This document shows positions 1-8,305 of a stretch of 32,140 bases of DNA, one piece after another. Location: positions 1 through 32,140 of the forward strand of contig OMUV01000183.1 in assembly GCA_900314335.1 (NCBI GenBank), in the 5' to 3' direction. A program made the translations under genes and the position numbers. Position 1 is the first letter of the stretch. Each line of letters opens with the position of its first letter. Source of the stretch: an uncultured Prevotellaceae bacterium. Its GTDB lineage: Bacteria > Bacteroidota > Bacteroidia > Bacteroidales > Bacteroidaceae. The notes under the pieces were generated by a model. The model had not been told where the DNA came from. It ran no database searches and was given only the letters and a program-made list of their open reading frames with translations.

Positions 1-55
1 ACTTTGCAGCCAAAATATATAAAATCTGATATTTTTTGCAATTGACTCAATAAAT

Positions 56-156
56 TTTATCTCGCAGTAGAATTTTCGCTTCTGCGAGAAGCTGATTTTT
101 ATGTACTTACACAGGCTTCCAGAATTCCTTCTGGTCGTCGGAGGCAGCCCTCCGAC
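56..156. repeat. cluster of four short inverted repeats (left-edge mini-dyad field)
   Basis: Four short dyads lie in two pairs. The first pair is TCTCGCAGTAGA (within 56-75) and GCTTCT-GCG-AGAAGC (78-92). The second pair is CCAGAA-TTCC-TTCTGG (119-134) and GTCGGAGG-CAGC-CCTCCGAC (137-156). Within each pair the centres are about 20 bp apart. Stem sequences are unrelated but arms are complementary. The 20 bases at 56-75 recur exactly at 32108-32127, so this belongs to the same repeat class as the right-edge array. It is non-coding. Function is unknown; DNA-protein sites or RNA hairpins are both possible. Confidence 0.6.
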
Positions 157-247
157 ACTACCTTTGAGCGCGTAAACGATGAATATTCCCATTCCTCGAA
201 TACTCATTTATGCACACTCTAAAAAACATTCCGCATGCCATGATTCT

Positions 248-310
248 CACAAGGCACTTGAGAAAAACTACATTTGAGATGTTTTAAAACACCTCAAATG
301 TAATTTTGTC
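248..310. repeat. AT-rich intergenic inverted repeat, copy 1
   Basis: It begins with CACAAGGCAC at 248-257 and contains a near-perfect palindrome. The arms at 269-285 and 286-302 match at 16 of 17 positions and have no spacer. The same opening sequence, with TGTAGTTTT-like blocks, recurs at 7998-8039 and 17821-17888. All three copies lie outside genes. The rest of 157-410 shows no gene. Confidence 0.5.
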
Positions 311-410
311 CTTCCAAGGGGTACTGTCTGTCAATTAGTTATCCGCATCTAAATGGATTAGAGAAGGGCGCACTATGTTTACCGGACACTGCAATATAAA
401 GATTAAGCAA

Positions 411-438
411 CCCCCTTCCACACAGAGGCGGAAGGGGG
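411..438 (-). terminator. probable terminator of the purF-carA-carB operon
   Basis: CCCCCTTCC at 411-419 pairs with GGAAGGGGG at 430-438, a perfect 9-bp GC-rich stem with a 10-base loop. It lies about 80 bases past the carB stop. On the minus strand the stem is followed by a T-rich but interrupted tract, so termination may be imperfect. Confidence 0.6.
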
Positions 439-519
439 CTACGATATTGTTTCTATTAATCTCTCAGAAAGAATTCATGCGGATTTGCATGGGCTCTCGG
501 AGTTCATGCAACACGCCAC

Positions 520-3500
520 TTAAATATTGCTCTCAGCGGCAGTCATTCCATACTCGCCCCAGCATTTGATCGGCAATTCCTCTTCCTTCATGCGGCAGAA
601 GGCTGCGACAAATGCGGTAGCCAGGCGGGAATTGGTGAGCAACGGTACATTGAGGTCAATGGAAGCACGGCGTATCTTGTACCCGTTATCCAGCTCCGTC
701 GTAGTCAGATTCTTGGGGATATTCACTACCAGATCGAAGCATTTCTTGTGCAGCATTTCGAGAGCCTGAGGTCCTTCGGCCTCGCTCGGCCATCTCACAA
801 GAGTATTCGCGATGCCGTTCTCCTCCAGATAGCGCGATGTACCGGGCGTAGCGTACAGTTTGTATCCGTGTTCGGACAACATACGGCAGGCGTCGAGCAT
901 CTCGGCCTTTTGCTTGGCATCGCCGGTAGAAAGCAGTATGTTGTGCTTCGGCACACGCACACCGACGGAGAGCATGCTCAGCAGGAGTGCGCTGTCGGTA
1001 TCGTCGCCCAGACAGCCCACCTCTCCGGTCGAGGACATGTCCACGCCAAGCACAGGGTCGGCCTTCTGAAGCCTGTTGAATGAGAACTGGCTGGCCTTGA
1101 TGCCCACGTAATCCAGGTCAAACAGGTTCTTCGTCGGCTTCTCTACGGGCAGGGACAGCATGATCTTGGTGGCCAGCTCGATGAAATTAAGCTTGAGCAC
1201 CTTGCTGACAAACGGGAACGAGCGCGAAGCCCTCAGGTTGCATTCGATCACGAGAATCTTGTTGTCCGAAGCCATATACTGGATATTGAACGGCCCGTTA
1301 ATGTGGAGCGCCGAAGCTATCTTTCTGCTTATGCGCTTGATTCTCCTCACAGTCTCGACATATAGTTTCTGCGGCGGGAACACGAGGGTTGCATCACCGG
1401 AATGCACGCCGGCGAACTCAATATGTTCGGATATTGCGTAAGCCATGATTTCGCCATGACGCGCTACGGCATCGAAGTCGATCTCCTTGGCGCGCTGAAT
1501 AAATTTGCTGACGACGACGGGATGATCCTCGCTGACATTGGCCGCAAGCTTCAGGAAGCGCTCGAGCTCTTCCTCATTGGAGCACACATTCATTGCGGCT
1601 CCGGAGAGCACATACGAGGGGCGCACCAACACGGGGAAGCCTACGCGGCGGGTGAACTCCTTGATGCCGTCCATGTCCGTCAGTGCGCTCCATTCCGGCT
1701 GGTCAACACCTATCTTACCGAGCATCTCGGAGAATTTCTCGCGGTCCTCTGCGCGGTCGATATCGACGGCCGCCGTGCCGAGAATGGGGACACGCTGCTC
1801 GTCAAGGCGCATAGCAAGGTTGTTGGGGATCTGACCGCCCGTCGAGACAATGACGCCCTTGGGACTCTCCGCCTCTACGATATCCATCACGCGCTCAAAG
1901 GTGAGCTCGTCGAAATACAGGCGGTCGCACATATCATAGTCGGTCGACACCGTCTCGGGATTATAGTTTATCATCACGCTCCTGTAGCCGGCCTTGCGAA
2001 TCGTATTGAGCGCCTGAACGCCGCACCAGTCAAATTCGACGGAGCTACCAATTCTGTAAGCGCCGCTGCCAAGCACAATGATCGAACGGCGGTCGTGGCT
2101 GTAGACTATGTCATCCGTCTCGGCGTTGTAGGTTATATACAGATAGTTCGTCTGAGCGGGATATTCTGCTGCAAGAGTGTCTATCTGCTTAACATGGGGC
2201 ACGATGCCCACCTGCTTGCGACGGCGGCGCACAGTCAAGATGGCCTCGCTCATCTTCATCTCCTTGTCAAGCCCAAGCGCACGTGCTATCTGGAAATCGG
2301 AGAATCCCTGCATCTTGGCCCGACGCAGGAGGTCATTGTCCAGGATGTTGATGTTCTTACACTGCTTCAGCTCCTTATTTGTCGTATATATTGCATAGAG
2401 CCTCTGGAGGAACCATCTGTCTATCTTTGTAAGCTCGTGCACGCGGTCGATGGAATACCCGTTGGCAAAAGCCTCGTATATGACAAAGATACGCTTGTCT
2501 GTCGGGGCCTTCAACTTGGCTTCCACGTCATCCACGTGGAGATCCTTGTTGTCCACAAAGCCGTGCATGCCCTGCCCTATCATTCTGAGGCCTTTCTGTA
2601 TGGCTTCCTCAAAGGTGCGGCCTATAGCCATCACTTCGCCGACTGACTTCATGCTGGAGCCGATCTCTCTGTCCACGCCTCTGAACTTGCTAAGGTCCCA
2701 ACGGGGTATCTTGCAGACTACATAGTCCAGTGCCGGTTCAAAGAAAGCGCTCGTGGTCTTGGTGACAGAGTTCTTCAGCTCAAAGAGGCCATAGCCGAGA
2801 CCAAGCTTGGCGGCTACAAAGGCCAGAGGATAACCGGTAGCCTTGGATGCCAGAGCCGAGGAACGGCTCAAGCGGGCGTTAACCTCTATCACGCGATAAT
2901 CGTCAGAGTCCGGGTCAAAGGCGTACTGCACATTACACTCGCCGACAATGCCGATATGGCGTATGATGCGAATGCTCAGCGAGCGGAGCTTCTGGTAATC
3001 ATGATTTGTCAGAGTCTGCGATGGAGCCACGACAATGCTCTCGCCCGTATGGATGCCGAGCGGGTCAAAGTTCTCCATGTTACAAACCGTGATGCAGTTA
3101 TCATAACGGTCGCGCACCACCTCATATTCTATCTCCTTCCAGCCGCGCAGGCTCTTCTCTACCAGCACCTGCGGAGAGAAAGAGAATGCCTTCTCGGCCA
3201 GTTTGTTCAGCTCCTCTTCATTGTCGCAGAAGCCAGAGCCAAGACCTCCAAGAGCGTAGGCGGCACGTATTATGACCGGATAGCCCAGGTCTTTGGCAGC
3301 CTTGCGGGCCTGTTCGATGTTCTCGCATGCCTCGCTGCTGATGGTCTTGACGTTAATCTCCTTGAGCCTGTCTACAAACAATTCCCTGTCTTCGGTATCT
3401 ATGATAGACTGGACCGGTGTACCAAGAACTTTTACATTATACTTCTCCAGCACGCCGCTCTTGTACAGAGCCACGCCGCAGTTGAGGGCCGTCTGGCCGC

Positions 3501-3768
3501 CGAAGGCCAGCAATATGCCCTGCGGACGCTCCTTTTCTATTACCTGCTCGACGAAGAAAGGCGTTACCGGTAAGAAGTAAATGCGGTCAGCCACACCTTC
3601 ACTCGTCTGGACAGTAGCAATGTTGGGATTTATCAGTACCGACTCTATACCTTCCTCTCTGAGAGCCTTGAGCGCCTGCGAACCGGAATAGTCAAATTCT
3701 CCCGCCTCACCTATCTTCAGCGCTCCTGATCCTAGCAATAATACCTTCTTAATATTTGGGTCTTTCAT
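520..3768 (-). CDS. carB: carbamoyl-phosphate synthase large subunit
   Basis: The large subunit uses ammonia from CarA, bicarbonate and two ATP to make carbamoyl phosphate for pyrimidines and arginine. The 1082-residue protein has the expected duplicated architecture. A first ATP-grasp half opens with LLLGSGALKIGEAGEFDYSG. A central oligomerisation region follows. A second half opens with IIVLGSGAYRIGSSVEFDW. The C-terminal MGS-like domain of roughly 140 residues includes YATPGTSRYLEENGI. Length is close to the E. coli enzyme (1073). I start at the ATG at 3768; an in-frame TTG at 3777 abuts the carA stop but is less likely. It is the last gene of the purF-carA-carB operon and is followed by a strong hairpin. 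No key motif appears missing. Confidence 0.97.
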   Translation of the reverse strand: MKDPNIKKVLLLGSGALKIGEAGEFDYSGSQALKALREEGIESVLINPNIATVQTSEGVADRIYFLPVTPFFVEQVIEKERPQGILLAFGGQTALNCGVALYKSGVLEKYNVKVLGTPVQSIIDTEDRELFVDRLKEINVKTISSEACENIEQARKAAKDLGYPVIIRAAYALGGLGSGFCDNEEELNKLAEKAFSFSPQVLVEKSLRGWKEIEYEVVRDRYDNCITVCNMENFDPLGIHTGESIVVAPSQTLTNHDYQKLRSLSIRIIRHIGIVGECNVQYAFDPDSDDYRVIEVNARLSRSSALASKATGYPLAFVAAKLGLGYGLFELKNSVTKTTSAFFEPALDYVVCKIPRWDLSKFRGVDREIGSSMKSVGEVMAIGRTFEEAIQKGLRMIGQGMHGFVDNKDLHVDDVEAKLKAPTDKRIFVIYEAFANGYSIDRVHELTKIDRWFLQRLYAIYTTNKELKQCKNINILDNDLLRRAKMQGFSDFQIARALGLDKEMKMSEAILTVRRRRKQVGIVPHVKQIDTLAAEYPAQTNYLYITYNAETDDIVYSHDRRSIIVLGSGAYRIGSSVEFDWCGVQALNTIRKAGYRSVMINYNPETVSTDYDMCDRLYFDELTFERVMDIVEAESPKGVIVSTGGQIPNNLAMRLDEQRVPILGTAAVDIDRAEDREKFSEMLGKIGVDQPEWSALTDMDGIKEFTRRVGFPVLVRPSYVLSGAAMNVCSNEEELERFLKLAANVSEDHPVVVSKFIQRAKEIDFDAVARHGEIMAYAISEHIEFAGVHSGDATLVFPPQKLYVETVRRIKRISRKIASALHINGPFNIQYMASDNKILVIECNLRASRSFPFVSKVLKLNFIELATKIMLSLPVEKPTKNLFDLDYVGIKASQFSFNRLQKADPVLGVDMSSTGEVGCLGDDTDSALLLSMLSVGVRVPKHNILLSTGDAKQKAEMLDACRMLSEHGYKLYATPGTSRYLEENGIANTLVRWPSEAEGPQALEMLHKKCFDLVVNIPKNLTTTELDNGYKIRRASIDLNVPLLTNSRLATAFVAAFCRMKEEELPIKCWGEYGMTAAESNI

Positions 3769-3777
3769 TTTCGTCAA

Positions 3778-4857
3778 TTAAAATAGTTTCAAGTATTCGT
3801 CAAAGAGGAACTCTGTATCGAGAGGTCCGCTGCAAGCTTCAGGATGGAACTGTGCGCTGAACCACGGGCGGTTTTTGTGGCGCACACCTTCGTTGGAACC
3901 ATCATTCATATTTACGAACAATTCTTCCCAGTCATCCGGCAATGTGGAAGCGTCCACCGCATATCCGTGATTCTGGCTCGTGATGTAGCACTTATTTGTA
4001 CCCACAAGCCGCACGGGCTGATTGTGACTGCGGTGGCCGTATTTCAATTTGTAGATTCTGGCGCCGGCGGCCTTGGAGAGGAGCTGATTGCCCATACAGA
4101 TACCCATGACGGGGCGAACCTTCGGGGAAGAGAGAAACTGGCGGATGTGATCTACCGTCACGGCACAGGTCTCGGGATCGCCTGGGCCGTTAGCCAGGAA
4201 CAGGCCGTCAAAGTCCATCTCGTTGAAATCATAATCCCAGGGGACACGGATTACCTCAACGCCTCGGCGTATCAGGCAGCGCAGGATATTGTTTTTCACG
4301 CCGCAATCTACCAGCAGTACTTTCTTGTTGCCTTTCCCCTGATTGTAATGGATTATCTCCTTGCAGGACACGAGGCTGACATAATTGGTATCGCCATAAT
4401 TGCCATATGTGATGGTCTGCGGATCTTCATCAAACACTATCTTGCCCATCATCACGCCATGCTCACGGATGAGCTTGGTCAGGGCACGTGTATCGACGCC
4501 GCAAATGGCAGGGATATTCTCCCGCTTCAGCCAGGCGGACAGGCTCTCTACTGCGTTCCAATGGCTATACTCCTCGCTGTACCAGCTTACGATAAGAGCA
4601 GAAACATGTATCTTGCAGCTCTCCATGAAAGTGGCAAGGCCGTTGGGCTCAACAGTAAAGGGAGGGACGCCATAATTACCGATCAGCGGGTAAGTTAATG
4701 TCAGCATCTGGCCGGCATAAGACGGGTCAGTAAGGCTTTCCGGATACCCGGTCATCGCCGTATTAAACACAACTTCTCCGACTGCGGGATGCTCCGCGCC
4801 GAAAGAGAAGCCGTTAAACACATTTCCGTCATCTAATATAAGTCTGACTTTCCTCAT
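3778..4857 (-). CDS. carA: carbamoyl-phosphate synthase small (glutaminase) subunit
   Basis: This subunit hydrolyses glutamine and passes ammonia to CarB. The 359-residue protein has the CarA N-terminal domain (about 1-150) and a class I glutamine amidotransferase domain. The nucleophile is Cys254 in MGICMGNQ; His338 and Glu340 lie in QFHPEACSGP. The position three after the nucleophile is Asn257, where the well-studied E. coli enzyme has a conserved His (GICLGHQ). The gene ends at 3778, directly before carB, and starts 8 bases after the purF-type gene, so all three should be co-transcribed. ATG start at 4857. Confidence 0.97.
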   Translation of the reverse strand: MRKVRLILDDGNVFNGFSFGAEHPAVGEVVFNTAMTGYPESLTDPSYAGQMLTLTYPLIGNYGVPPFTVEPNGLATFMESCKIHVSALIVSWYSEEYSHWNAVESLSAWLKRENIPAICGVDTRALTKLIREHGVMMGKIVFDEDPQTITYGNYGDTNYVSLVSCKEIIHYNQGKGNKKVLLVDCGVKNNILRCLIRRGVEVIRVPWDYDFNEMDFDGLFLANGPGDPETCAVTVDHIRQFLSSPKVRPVMGICMGNQLLSKAAGARIYKLKYGHRSHNQPVRLVGTNKCYITSQNHGYAVDASTLPDDWEELFVNMNDGSNEGVRHKNRPWFSAQFHPEACSGPLDTEFLFDEYLKLF

Positions 4858-4865
4858 CGTTCGTA

Positions 4866-6761
4866 TCAGTCGTGATTTTTAATGTATATATTCTCGTAAT
4901 AATTAACAAAGGCCTGATTGACACGCCTTGTGCCGCCGTATGTGGGATAATCTCCGCTGAAATACCAGTCGCCGGGAGAATGCGGGCAGGCTTTGTGCAA
5001 GCCGGCCAAATCCTGAAAGACGATCTTTATCTCGGCTTTGACCTCGTTTGACTTGAGCATTTCGGCCATCTTATCCGATATATCTTCATCCGTAAACGGA
5101 GCGTAGATATTCTTCACACAGTTGGATATTTCCTCGTTCGGCAGGCCCGCCTGCTGCTTACACTGCGTGTAGGTCTGCCGGATAACATCCTCCATGCCCT
5201 TATTCTCAAGCAATTTGATTGCTGCGCGAAAGGCGATAAACTCCTCCAGCCTCGGCATATCGATGCCGTAATAGTCAGGATAGCGTATCTGCGGAGCAGA
5301 AGAGCATACTACTATCCGTTTGGGCTCCAGACGGTCGAGTATGCGGATGATACTCTCTTTTAAAGTAGTGCCGCGCACAATACTATCATCAATAATAACG
5401 AGGTTGTCCTCCTTCTCTTTGAGGCTGCCGTAGGTGATGTCGTAGACATGGGCCACAAGGTCATTTCTGCTTCCGCCTTCAGCAATGAAGGTGCGCATCT
5501 TGATATCCTTCCACGCCACCTTCTCCTGCCGCACCTTATGAGAGAGTATGCGAAGCAGATCTTGTTTTGTAATATTTGGTCCCAGGCTTTCTATCTCCTC
5601 GGCCTTCTTCTGATTCAGATAATTATTGAAGCTCTCTATCATACCGTAAAAAGCCGATTCCGCCGTATTGGGAATAAAAGAGAACACGGTATGGTCGATA
5701 TCGTTATCTATGGCTTTGAGAATAGGCTTCAGCAGTCCTGCGCCCAGCGCTTTTCTCTCACGGTAGATATCCTTGTCGCTGCCGCGGCTGAAATAGATCC
5801 TCTCGAATGAGCAAGCGGCATATTTCTTAGGAGGCTGTATCTGCTCGAAGCGGATGTCTCCATGCTTGCTTATTATGATAGCCTGACCGGGCTCGAGCTC
5901 ATGAACACAGTCGGAAGTCACATCGAAGGAGGTCTGAATAACCGGGCGTTCGGAAGCCACTACTACCTGATCATCGTCCTTGTACCAGAAAGCAGGACGA
6001 ATGCCCCACGGGTCTCTCATCGCAAAAGTTTCGCCACTGCCGGTGATAGCGCAAATGACATATCCTCCGTCCCATAGCGGAGCAGACTCGCGGAACACAC
6101 GGGCCATATCGATATGATCCTCGATGTAAAGCGAGAGGGCCTTGCCAGAGAGATTCTCCTTTTTACCCATGGCGTATATTCTTTCACTCTCGCGATCCAG
6201 CCTGTGTCCCAACTGCTCCAGCATGAGATATGTATCAGCATTATAACGGGGATGCTGTCCGCGCGAAGTGAGATTGGAGAACACTTCGTCGACATTGGTA
6301 ATATTGAAGTTGCCGCAGATGCAGAGGTTGCGCGCAGGCCAGGAATGGCGACGGAGAAAAGGATGAATATATGCCAGGCCGGCCCTGCCGGTAGTAGAAT
6401 ATCTGAGGTGCCCCATGTATATCTCTCCGGCGTAGGGAATATCTCTCTCAGCCAGATCTGCGTCCACTTCCTTGTTGCCCGAGAGATAGCCGTCCAGTGT
6501 CTGCGAAGCGCGTCCGAAGATTTCCTGTATTGCGGTGTTGCCTATTGCACGCTCACGATAAATGTATTCCTCACCCGCGGGCGCATGCATCTTGATGCAC
6601 GCAAAGCCAGCACCTTCCTGTCCGCGGTTATGTTGCTTCTCCATCATCAGATACAGCTTATTAAGGCCATATCTCCATGTTCCATATTTCTGCTGGTAAT
6701 ATTTTAGCGGTTTTAACAGGCGCACAAGAGCTACGCCACATTCATGCTTTAAAGGCTCCAT
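4866..6761 (-). CDS. purF: amidophosphoribosyltransferase (long Bacteroidota type)
   Basis: The canonical family makes phosphoribosylamine from PRPP and glutamine, the first step of purine synthesis. The 631 residues contain an N-terminal class II glutaminase domain. Its candidate nucleophile is Cys8 (MEPLKHE-C-GVA), which would need removal of a seven-residue propeptide. HNRGQEGAG (44-52) and GHLRYSTTG (117-125) are also present. The C-terminal phosphoribosyltransferase domain carries the PRPP loop VIIDDSIVRGTT (455-466). The protein is over 100 residues longer than E. coli PurF, with extra sequence around 380-450 and at the C-terminus. Being first in an operon with carAB suggests a role in glutamine-nitrogen or nucleotide metabolism. 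Whether it is the housekeeping PurF or a paralogue cannot be settled from this window. Confidence 0.88.
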   Translation of the reverse strand: MEPLKHECGVALVRLLKPLKYYQQKYGTWRYGLNKLYLMMEKQHNRGQEGAGFACIKMHAPAGEEYIYRERAIGNTAIQEIFGRASQTLDGYLSGNKEVDADLAERDIPYAGEIYMGHLRYSTTGRAGLAYIHPFLRRHSWPARNLCICGNFNITNVDEVFSNLTSRGQHPRYNADTYLMLEQLGHRLDRESERIYAMGKKENLSGKALSLYIEDHIDMARVFRESAPLWDGGYVICAITGSGETFAMRDPWGIRPAFWYKDDDQVVVASERPVIQTSFDVTSDCVHELEPGQAIIISKHGDIRFEQIQPPKKYAACSFERIYFSRGSDKDIYRERKALGAGLLKPILKAIDNDIDHTVFSFIPNTAESAFYGMIESFNNYLNQKKAEEIESLGPNITKQDLLRILSHKVRQEKVAWKDIKMRTFIAEGGSRNDLVAHVYDITYGSLKEKEDNLVIIDDSIVRGTTLKESIIRILDRLEPKRIVVCSSAPQIRYPDYYGIDMPRLEEFIAFRAAIKLLENKGMEDVIRQTYTQCKQQAGLPNEEISNCVKNIYAPFTDEDISDKMAEMLKSNEVKAEIKIVFQDLAGLHKACPHSPGDWYFSGDYPTYGGTRRVNQAFVNYYENIYIKNHD

Positions 6762-6838
6762 AACAAAGAATACATGTCTGTATTTAGAAAGAAATTGTAT
6801 ACAAATCCTGAGGCCACTATTCCGATTGGCTACTTACG

Positions 6839-6846
6839 CAAAGTTA
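6839..6846 (-). promoter_or_regulatory. putative -7 box for the purF-carA-carB operon
   Basis: Minus-strand TAACTTTG matches the Bacteroidota TAnnTTTG -7 consensus, 77 bases upstream of the purF-type start. No exact TTTG -33 box sits at the usual 19-21 base spacing. The implied leader of about 70 bases shows no obvious attenuator. Confidence 0.5.
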
Positions 6847-6959
6847 AGAAAAACCCCACTATCTTCGCCATAAAATCCTACAAAAAAAGCAAGAATTGCG
6901 AAATAAACTACGCCAATCCTTGCCTTCAGTATCTTTACCTGATAGAGGTCTCAAGTTTA

Positions 6960-7118
6960 CTACTTTTTCAGATGCTCTTTTACTTTTTCGTTGGGCACCA
7001 TCTGCTCATCAAATATATACGCTCCGGTCTTGGGGCTTTTCACCATCTTGATGACCTTAGAATAAGAGCGACCGTCTTTATTACCCTCGTGAAGAGTTGC
7101 AACAACTTTCTTTGCCAT
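6960..7118 (-). CDS. DUF4295 small basic ribosome-associated protein (probable bL38)
   Basis: I translated this 52-codon frame by hand. It starts MAKKVVATLHEGNKDGRSYS, contains KVIKMVKSPKTGAYIFDEQM, and ends VKEHLKK before TAG. It is lysine-rich and lies 11 bases after rpmG in a three-gene ribosomal operon. Small proteins of the DUF4295 family occur in exactly this place in Bacteroidota. From memory, a Flavobacterium ribosome structure assigned such a protein to the large subunit as bL38; I am less sure of that name than of the family. Its size puts it below common gene-length cut-offs, so it is easily missed. Confidence 0.85.
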   Translation of the reverse strand: MAKKVVATLHEGNKDGRSYSKVIKMVKSPKTGAYIFDEQMVPNEKVKEHLKK

Positions 7119-7129
7119 TTCTTATCGAT

Positions 7130-7321
7130 TTACTTAATTTCCTTATGAATAGTCATGCGCTTGAGGATAGGATTATATTTCTTAAGCTCCAAGCGCTCAG
7201 TTGTATTTTTGCGATTCTTTGTTGTCACATAGCGAGAAGTACCGGGCAGACCGCTATTCTTCATCTCCGTGCATTCCAGAATCACCTGCACTCTATTTCC
7301 TTTAGCTTTTTTTCCAGCCAT
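7130..7321 (-). CDS. rpmG: 50S ribosomal protein L33
   Basis: The 63-residue basic protein has the L33 pattern: [14 protein letters not shown], then [25 protein letters not shown] and a final KEIK. It lacks the CxxC zinc-ribbon pairs of zinc-binding L33 forms; only one Cys is present, in LECTE. It sits 23 bases after rpmB and 11 bases before the DUF4295 gene. Its product belongs to the large subunit near the E site. Confidence 0.95.
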   Translation of the reverse strand: MAGKKAKGNRVQVILECTEMKNSGLPGTSRYVTTKNRKNTTERLELKKYNPILKRMTIHKEIK

Positions 7322-7344
7322 GATTTTTCTCCTTTATATTTTAT

Positions 7345-7605
7345 TTATGCTAAAACTCTGATATCCTTAAGGTCGCAATAACCCTTCTCGATGGAACTCT
7401 TGAGAGCTGCGTCAAGACCAATCTTGTTAATCAGTCTCAGTCCTGCAGCGGATATAGTCAGACTAATCCAGCAATCCTCTTCAGGATAATAGAATTTCTT
7501 CGTAAAGAGGTTCGCATCAAATGTGCGCTTAGTACGCAATTTAGAATGCGCCACATTGTTACCACGCATCGCGCGCTTTCCGGTAATTTGACAAATCTTC
7601 GACAT
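7345..7605 (-). CDS. rpmB: 50S ribosomal protein L28
   Basis: The 86-residue protein begins [21 protein letters not shown], the standard L28 opening, followed by [19 protein letters not shown] and a C-terminal DLKDIRVLA. It is the first gene of the rpmB-rpmG-DUF4295 operon, with a well-formed promoter about 90 bases upstream. Length and sequence are ordinary for the family. Confidence 0.97.
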   Translation of the reverse strand: MSKICQITGKRAMRGNNVAHSKLRTKRTFDANLFTKKFYYPEEDCWISLTISAAGLRLINKIGLDAALKSSIEKGYCDLKDIRVLA

Positions 7606-7695
7606 TGCTATGCTATATTTATTTCTTTGTTTTATTGATGATAAGGTCTCTACTAAATCTTTATCGGTATGAGACTGAGTTCACCTTACGGGGTG

Positions 7696-7728
7696 CAAAG
7701 TTACGAAGAATAATAATATATCGCCAAA
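7696..7728 (-). promoter_or_regulatory. promoter of the rpmB-rpmG operon
   Basis: The minus-strand -33 box TTTG (7725-7728) is separated by 21 bases from the -7 box TAACTTTG (7696-7703). This matches the Bacteroidota housekeeping sigma factor consensus of TTTG, 19-21 bases, TAnnTTTG. It is one of the two best-formed promoters in the window. Confidence 0.75.
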
Positions 7729-8160
7729 AATTGAACCAAAAACTTTATGATTCAACGATAAAAAGTTATGGATGTCAGATACCCCATCGCAATTGAACAG
7801 ATAAAGAAGAGCGCATTGCCAGTCCGGACTTCCACACATTATCGTTCTTACCTGCAGAAAATATCGCTTATCCAGACGTTCTCTCCAAGCATAAAAGGTG
7901 AATAAAAGATGAATATTCGCTTTTGTAAGACATCATTCCCGCACATCCGGAAAACCCTTCCGTTTGCGCTGAAAACGGCAAAGCACCTAAGGAAAAACAC
8001 AAGGCACATAGGAAAAATCTTCTCAATTGTAGTTTTGCCTCTTAAATAGTATTGATTTCCAATATATTGCAAAGGTGATTTTTCTCCTGTTCCAAAGAAG
8101 AAAATCAAGTATTCACAAATGCATAATACCCAATTGAAGAATGCCGCAAGCCGCCTCGCG
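7729..8160. other. intergenic stretch without a supported gene
   Basis: Apart from the repeat at 7998-8039, nothing here looks coding. An 86-codon minus-strand frame at 7848-8108 has a biased Phe/Cys/Arg-rich composition and overlaps the repeat, so I treat it as chance. Confidence 0.5.
7998..8039. repeat. AT-rich intergenic inverted repeat, copy 2
   Basis: It opens with CACAAGGCAC (7998-8007), identical to copy 1, and ends with TGTAGTTTTGCC. GGCA near the start and TGCC at the end form the outer arms. The central palindrome of copy 1 is degraded here. Confidence 0.4.
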
Positions 8161-8245
8161 AGCCGGGAATTGATTTTCCGGCTTTAACCAGATTGCAGAA
8201 CAAGGCCGTAGCAAGAGTCCGGGCTCCGAAAACCGGCGCCCGGGA
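8161..8245 (-). terminator. two GC-rich hairpins past the lon-tgt-helicase operon
   Basis: One hairpin spans 8161-8183 (AGCCGGGAA with TTCCGGCT). The other spans 8218-8245 (TCCGGGC with GCCCGGGA, one bulge). They lie 60-145 bases past the helicase stop. Neither is followed by a clear T-run on the minus strand, so terminator is a tentative label. Confidence 0.4.
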
Positions 8246-8305
8246 TATGCTTTTGCCATCCACTTTTACCAGACAGCGATACCTATAAGCTTTCGCCCTG
8301 GAATC

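Noticed and set aside
1..6. ACTTTG at the window edge as the end of a -7 box
   Set aside because: The first two bases of a TAnnTTTG box would lie outside the window and no plus-strand gene follows.
375..569. 64-codon plus-strand frame
   Set aside because: It runs through the car operon terminator hairpin and into the carB 3' end on the opposite strand.
1402..2646. 414-codon plus-strand open frame
   Set aside because: It lies wholly antisense to carB and its translation (His/Val/Leu-rich, no motif) is what the complement of a GC3-biased gene gives.
7848..8108. 86-codon minus-strand frame between rpmB and the helicase
   Set aside because: Phe/Cys/Arg-rich composition without a family, no promoter, and it overlaps an intergenic repeat.
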